A stretch of 64,000 nucleotides of DNA, from the NCBI RefSeq assembly GCF_028993635.1, contig NZ_CP118631.1, positions 5,332,001-5,396,000 on the forward strand, in the 5' to 3' direction. This DNA is from Mucilaginibacter sp. SJ (GTDB lineage Bacteria; Bacteroidota; Bacteroidia; Sphingobacteriales; Sphingobacteriaceae). The number at the start of each line of letters is the position of its first letter. Position 1 is the stretch's first letter. This document shows, piece by piece, positions 59,821-64,000 of the stretch. A program made the position numbers and the translations under genes. The notes beneath the pieces are model-generated. The model saw nothing but the letters and a program-made list of their open reading frames with translations, was not told the DNA's origin and searched no databases.

Positions 59821-62037
59821 ATGAAGAAAATTTTTACCGCATTGCTATTGTTGGGTGGTACGTACTTGGGCGCTTCGGCACAGGATGTTCAGCTTAACAA
59901 AGGCTGGAAATTTGCTGTGGGTGATTCTGCCCAATGGTCGTCCCCAACTTTTAACGATCAAAACTGGCAAAGCATTGATGTCGCCCACTCCTGGGAACCG
60001 CAGGGACACCCTAATTACGATGGCTTCGGCTGGTACCGTATCCACGTAGTGATCCCTTCATCGCTTAAGGAGAAAGCCTATTTAAAGGATAGTCTTCGCT
60101 TAAGCCTGGCCAGTGTTGACGATAATGACGAGGTATACCTGAATGGAAAGCTGATCGCTAAATATGGTGGCCACAGCGGAACCATTAAAGATGGCCATTA
60201 CGGGCCGCGCACTTATAGTATCCCGGCTTCAGATCCTGCAATTTTGTGGGATAAAGAAAATGTGCTGGCCATCCGTATTTACGATACCGGGGGCGACGGT
60301 GGTATTTACGGCGATAATTTTTCTATTGCCATGGCCGATGTAATGGATCACGTTACGGTTAATACCGATGGCGATTTTACTTTCCAGGAAAATAATAGCC
60401 TGGCCAAATCAGTTAAATTGATTACGACCAATAAATACCAGTACGAGGGTACTTTGGCCTTTAAAGTTACCGACCCTGAAACGGGTGCGGTGATCTACGA
60501 AAAAACAAACCCTGCAAACTTTACCTCCGGAAAGCCTTTCACCTATTCGTTTGTTATAGCCCGGTTAGCTAAAAAATCATATACCATTGCTTATACTTTT
60601 ACAGATCAAAAATCGGGGAAGGAGATTGTTAAAACAGAAACTACACCTTATATCCTTACGCCTTATCCATCGCCCAGGCCAAAAATTAACGGAGCCGAGG
60701 TTTACGGTGCAAGGCCGGGTAACCCTTTCCTTTACCTGATCCCGGCAACCGGTAAAAAGCCGCTTACCTATAAAGCCGCGGGCTTGCCTGCAGGCTTAAC
60801 GCTTGATGCTAAAACAGGTATCATTACAGGTGTGGTAAGCCAAAAGGGAGATTATCCTGTAACGCTTACGGTTACCAATAACTTAGGCAGCAAAACCAAA
60901 GCGCTTACCATTAGCATTAGTGATAAAATTGGACTTACTCCCGCGCTTGGCTGGAACAGCTGGAATGCCTGGGGCTTGAGCGTTAATGATGAAAAGGTAA
61001 AGATCTCGGCTAAAGAAATGTCGGAGAAATTAAGTGCTTATGGCTGGAACTATATCAATATCGACGATGGCTGGGAGGCGGAAAACCGTGCTGCCGATGG
61101 CGCCATCGTAGCTAACAGTAAGTTTCCGGATATGAAAGGTTTAACTGATTATGTACACAGCCTTGGCCTGCATACGGGGATTTATTCATCGCCTGGTCCG
61201 CGCACCTGCGGCGGCTTTTTGGGCAGCTGGCAGCATGAAGATCAGGACGCCAAAACTTATGCCGACTGGGGTTTTGACTATTTGAAATACGACTGGTGCT
61301 CCTACTCGGAAGTTACCCCACCGCATCCCGATCTGCCTGCGCTTAAGAAACCATATGAAGTAATGCGCACCTCTTTAAATAAGGTAAACCGCGATATTAT
61401 GTTCAGTTTTTGCCAGTACGGCTGGGGTGATGTTTGGAAATGGGGTGCCGAAACCGGCGGTAACAGCTGGCGTACCACCGGCGATATTCAGGATACCTGG
61501 AGAAGCATGAGCGATATTGGCTTTAGCCAGGATCCCGCTTCGCCTTACGCCGGTCCGGGACATTTTAATGATCCGGATATGCTGGTGGTGGGCAAAGTAG
61601 GCTGGGGGCCAAGCCTGCACAATAGCCGTTTAACTTATGATGAGCAATATACCCACATCAGTTTATGGAGCCTGCTGTCTGCGCCGCTGTTAATCGGCTG
61701 CGATATGGGGCACCTGGACAGGTTTACGCTTAGCCTGTTAACGAATGATGAAGTACTGGCTATTGACCAGGATGCTTTAGGTAAAGGTGCAAGACAGGCT
61801 TCTAAAACAGATGAGCAGCAGATTTGGGTAAAAGAGCTTACCAAAGGCGAAAAAGCAATAGGTTTCTTTAACACATCTGATAAATATCAAACCGTTAACC
61901 TGGATGTTACTGACAAGCTGTTAAAAGGCTTTACCAAAGCACGCGACGTTTGGGAACAGAAATACCTGATAGCGGTTAACCACAAATACACTTTTAAAAT
62001 ACCACCGCATGGTGTAAAGCTTATCCGGGCTATGTAG
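59821..62037 (+). CDS. Exported multidomain GH27 alpha-galactosidase
   Basis: 738 residues from the ATG at 59821; a frame start at 59746 lacks a signal peptide at its N-terminus and is rejected. Signal peptide 1-21 (ALLLLGGTYLGASAQ). Then a galactose-binding-like jelly roll (22-170; DNDEVYLNGKLIAKYGG), a beta linker (175-280), an Ig-like putative domain (290-367; GLPAGLTLDAKTGIITGVV) and the GH27 barrel (375-650): LGWNSWNAWGLSVNDEKV, nucleophile D491 in YLKYDWC and acid/base D555 in RTTGDIQDTW. A C-terminal beta sandwich closes it. It would remove alpha-galactose from galactomannan or similar glycans; the mannan cluster 15 kb upstream could use the product, but they are not in one operon. Confidence 0.93.
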   Translation: MKKIFTALLLLGGTYLGASAQDVQLNKGWKFAVGDSAQWSSPTFNDQNWQSIDVAHSWEPQGHPNYDGFGWYRIHVVIPSSLKEKAYLKDSLRLSLASVDDNDEVYLNGKLIAKYGGHSGTIKDGHYGPRTYSIPASDPAILWDKENVLAIRIYDTGGDGGIYGDNFSIAMADVMDHVTVNTDGDFTFQENNSLAKSVKLITTNKYQYEGTLAFKVTDPETGAVIYEKTNPANFTSGKPFTYSFVIARLAKKSYTIAYTFTDQKSGKEIVKTETTPYILTPYPSPRPKINGAEVYGARPGNPFLYLIPATGKKPLTYKAAGLPAGLTLDAKTGIITGVVSQKGDYPVTLTVTNNLGSKTKALTISISDKIGLTPALGWNSWNAWGLSVNDEKVKISAKEMSEKLSAYGWNYINIDDGWEAENRAADGAIVANSKFPDMKGLTDYVHSLGLHTGIYSSPGPRTCGGFLGSWQHEDQDAKTYADWGFDYLKYDWCSYSEVTPPHPDLPALKKPYEVMRTSLNKVNRDIMFSFCQYGWGDVWKWGAETGGNSWRTTGDIQDTWRSMSDIGFSQDPASPYAGPGHFNDPDMLVVGKVGWGPSLHNSRLTYDEQYTHISLWSLLSAPLLIGCDMGHLDRFTLSLLTNDEVLAIDQDALGKGARQASKTDEQQIWVKELTKGEKAIGFFNTSDKYQTVNLDVTDKLLKGFTKARDVWEQKYLIAVNHKYTFKIPPHGVKLIRAM

Positions 62038-62054
62038 ATAGATTGTTTAATATG

Positions 62055-62090
62055 AAAAAAGGCCTTTGCTTATTTGGCAAAGGTCTTTTT
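62055..62090 (+). terminator. Terminator of the GH27 gene
   Basis: AAAAAAGGCCTTTGC / GCAAAGGTCTTTTT, a near-perfect stem with a 7-nt loop and T-run, 17 bp after the stop. A sister hairpin stands at 62863-62898, next to the displaced gene end. Confidence 0.8.
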
Positions 62091-62805
62091 AGTCTGTCGT
62101 AGAGTTAAGTTAACCCATAAAATCAATAGTTAAATTGGATAACCTACATAAGTTGAACCCCTCTGGGGTTCGGGTAGGGGGGACGTCATGTCCCCTCAGG
62201 GTCTCTCGCAGAGGACCCTGAGGTTCACCGCGTTTTGGGTATTTAGAACAGCTGATCTGGTGTATACATCATGTCCCTTCAGGGTCTCTCGCAGAGGACC
62301 CTGAGGTTCATCGAGTTTCGGGTATTTAGAACAGCTGATCTGGCGTATATATCAATCTGCATAGCGTATACATCAAGGTCCTCTGCGAGTTTAAGTTTAC
62401 CCATAAAATCAATGGTCAATTGGGTAATCCTGATAAGTTGAACCCCTCCGGGGTTCGGGTAAGGGGTGTGACGTTATTTCTACAAACCTGTTCCCCCTCC
62501 GGGGGATTTTACAATTTAATAAAGATGTATTAGTTGCCCAAGGACAGATGCACCAGAGGTGCAAAAGGTTTGTAGCTCGTAAAGTTATAGAATACCCTTT
62601 GCCCCAGAGGGGCAAAACACGACGACTTGCTGTTTAAACGACAAGCAATTTTGTGGGTAAGCTTAAATCTGCGAAAGACCCTGATGGGACCCTGAGGTTC
62701 ATTGAGTTTCGGGTATTTAGAACAGCTGATCTGGCGTATATATCAATCTGCATGGCGTATACATCAGGGTCCTCTGCGAGAGACCCTGATGGGACGTTAA
62801 TATAC
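62091..62805. repeat. Repeat field between the GH27 gene end and its copy
   Basis: Built from dispersed units. A unit with AGGGTCTCTCGCAGAGGACC, followed by CTGAGGTTCA..GTATTTAGAACAGCTGATCTGG, occurs at about 62195, 62277 and (in part) 62680. Around 62470-62590 are modules found in the small insertion near 5 kb (TTCTACAAACCTGTTCCCCC, CACCAGAGGTGCAAAAGG). Around 62760 is the CATCAGGGTC hairpin known from 30360-30389. A TAAGTTTACCCATAAAATCA motif occurs at about 62105 and 62391. No gene. Confidence 0.7.
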
Positions 62806-62850
62806 TTTAAAATCCCACCGCATGGCGTAAAGCTTATCCGGGTGATGTAA
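62806..62850 (+). repeat. Displaced copy of the GH27 gene 3' end
   Basis: 61993-62037 (last 14 codons and stop of the GH27 gene) recurs at 62806-62850, 40 of 45 bases the same, 813 bp away and in the same orientation; it reads FKIPPHGVKLIRVM-stop. A similar hairpin terminator follows both copies. No upstream coding part belongs to this copy. Confidence 0.75.
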
Positions 62851-62862
62851 GCGATCCTTTAT

Positions 62863-62898
62863 AAAAAAGGCCTTTATCTTATTCGATAAAGGCCTTTT
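62863..62898. terminator. Hairpin after the displaced GH27 tail
   Basis: AAAAAAGGCCTTTATC / GATAAAGGCCTTTT, 14-bp stem. It resembles the GH27 terminator and lies 21 bp beyond the stop of the convergent minus-strand gene, so it can serve both directions. Confidence 0.75.
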
Positions 62899-62919
62899 CT
62901 ATGTGATGTAGTTTGAAAA

Positions 62920-63828
62920 TCAATTTGGCACATCGTAATGATATATCGGCGAAAAAACACCTTCACTTGTAGTGTAGTAGCCTTTGCCATCGGGCTGAAA
63001 GCCTATAGCCTCGCCCTGTTTTTCAACTTTATATACCAGCTCACGTGGTTTACGTACCATGGTTTCCCATATGGGTTCGTTATGCTGGCGGCGCCAGTAG
63101 TAAACCTTGTCGTAGCTTTTTAGCAGGATCTGCTGCCCGTCTTTAGAGATATCGCCGGCCGTTATCCATTTAAAAGGTTTAAAACCTGCGAAGAACAATT
63201 TGCAGCGTTTGGTTAATATAGTTGTTGTATTGGCCTGGTATTTTAATGGAGCGGTGTAAACCGCGACGGTGTCACTCCTTTTGCTTACAATGATCAATTG
63301 TTTGCCTATCGGGTCAATCATCAACGTTTCAGCATCTTTAGCGCCATCCGGATATTTAAAATTTGCCCGCACAGCTTTTGTGTTTGTAATTGCCTTATCA
63401 CCTGTAGCCCATGATTTTTTTTCGGCCATGCGGTAAACTGTAATATATGGCCTGTTTTGATTGTTATCGCCTATATCGCCAAGGTAAACGTAACTTTTAC
63501 CTTTTTCCGGTCCGGGGCCAACATCAATATCTTCACAATCCTGTACCCCCAGCTTTTGAGTGCTATCTCCCTTAAAATAAATGGTTGATTTGAGTTTGCC
63601 TTCGGCTGTTATAGCAAAAAAACGGCTGGTATCGCCGCTGTCGTTATGTACATAGTAGGTGTCGGGACTAATAGACGATGCTGCAATACCCGACGTTTCA
63701 TCCATCTCTTTATCATTCAGGGTGCCTGTAATGTCCTGCCTGTCGAGCAGCCTGTGCTTGGCAAAAGCCCCCATAAAAAGCAGGGATACAATGGGTAAGA
63801 GTATATTTAATTTTTTTGATCGACTCAT
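62920..63828 (-). CDS. Secreted propeller-like hypothetical protein
   Basis: 302 residues from the ATG at 63828 (MSRSKKLNILLPIVSLLFMG); a start six codons upstream is less likely. A signal peptide or anchor is followed by a repeated-beta sequence: DETSGIAASSISPDTYYVHN, GVQDCEDIDVGPGPEKGKSY, YLGDIGDNNQNRP, ITVYRMAEKKS, DAETLMIDPIGKQLIIVSKR. The ETSG..S....HND and DxEDI..GxxYLGDIGDN pattern belongs to a family of secreted propellers, often annotated as hypothetical or PE-PGRS-like. Metal-binding acidic loops are plausible; no function is established. The remaining 170 bp to the window end hold no gene. Confidence 0.7.
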   Translation of the reverse strand: MSRSKKLNILLPIVSLLFMGAFAKHRLLDRQDITGTLNDKEMDETSGIAASSISPDTYYVHNDSGDTSRFFAITAEGKLKSTIYFKGDSTQKLGVQDCEDIDVGPGPEKGKSYVYLGDIGDNNQNRPYITVYRMAEKKSWATGDKAITNTKAVRANFKYPDGAKDAETLMIDPIGKQLIIVSKRSDTVAVYTAPLKYQANTTTILTKRCKLFFAGFKPFKWITAGDISKDGQQILLKSYDKVYYWRRQHNEPIWETMVRKPRELVYKVEKQGEAIGFQPDGKGYYTTSEGVFSPIYHYDVPN

Positions 63829-64000
63829 TCTGTTTCTTGCAAACAATAACGCAAATAAAGCGCGTTAGTATGAAGTTGACATTAATTATTTGATTTTGTT
63901 ACGATTCTATGAAAATTATGTAACAAACAGGGCAGATGGTACACAATATTCGTACCATGAAACATTTATGCCGATTCAAAAGCATGTAATAAAGCGTTTT

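Noticed and set aside
62653..62850. 65-codon frame ending like the GH27 protein
   Set aside because: Only the last 14 codons match GH27; the preceding part is repeat DNA, so it is a displaced gene tail and not a gene.

Overview
The window comes from a Bacteroidota chromosome, most likely Sphingobacteriaceae of a Mucilaginibacter/Pedobacter type. This rests on Bacteroidota promoters (TTTG, about 20 bp, then TAnnTTTG), signal peptides ending in -FAQ or -SAQ, a TonB receptor with an N-terminal carboxypeptidase-regulatory domain, LytTR/LytS signalling, many one-component exported proteins, and gene gaps filled with dispersed palindromic repeats. I saw no rRNA, tRNA or CRISPR array.

Layout. 1-9.4 kb: end of a flavin reductase gene, a secreted propeller protein, an IS4-family element inside long inverted repeats, an L,D-transpeptidase, a 1-kb repeat field with a small nested insertion, then an envelope-sensing operon (LiaF-like protein, DUF4288, LytS-type kinase, LytTR regulator) with a second LiaI/LiaF-like paralogue carrying the same promoter and upstream box. 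9.6-12 kb: putrescine genes aguA and aguB, separated by an S23/four-helix-bundle gene lying between inverted repeats. 12-26 kb: a flippase-like membrane protein, a long aromatic amino acid hydroxylase, an SDR, a PAS-GAF-DHp protein without an ATPase domain, an FtsX/MacB permease, a tail-less SSB, an amino acid permease, an MFS pump and MarC. 26-38 kb: an RsmB-like rRNA methylase, a periplasmic-binding-like lipoprotein and guaA in one operon; an ArsR gene with a clear palindromic operator driving an SRPBCC-VOC fusion; a sigma/anti-sigma pair; an Mla-type lipid transporter (MlaE-F-D).

38-45 kb holds a compact beta-mannan cluster: AraC regulator, Na+/sugar symporter, GH130 phosphorylase, cellobiose 2-epimerase and exported GH26 mannanase. 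Together they can cut mannan outside the cytoplasm, import mannobiose, epimerise it to mannosylglucose and phosphorolyse it. 45-53 kb: NhaA, an MFS transporter under a perfect operator palindrome, a lipoprotein with a slippage-prone Gly-Thr linker, a FrnE-type DsbA, an exported acetolactate decarboxylase and a DUF3179 protein. 53-57.8 kb: a four-gene metal cluster (small Cys-rich membrane protein, TonB receptor, PepSY membrane protein, heavy-metal-binding lipoprotein). 57.9-64 kb: three tandem paralogous small exported proteins divergent from a multidomain GH27 alpha-galactosidase, a repeat field, and a secreted propeller-like protein.

The less ordinary signals are in the repeats and regulatory DNA: a 197-bp element inserted in a REP with a 10-bp duplication; two places (marC, GH27) where the 3' end of a gene reappears as a displaced copy beyond repeat DNA; an S23 gene in an inverted-repeat bracket inside a metabolic operon; a shared control region on two LiaF paralogues; and several clean operators and leaderless promoters.
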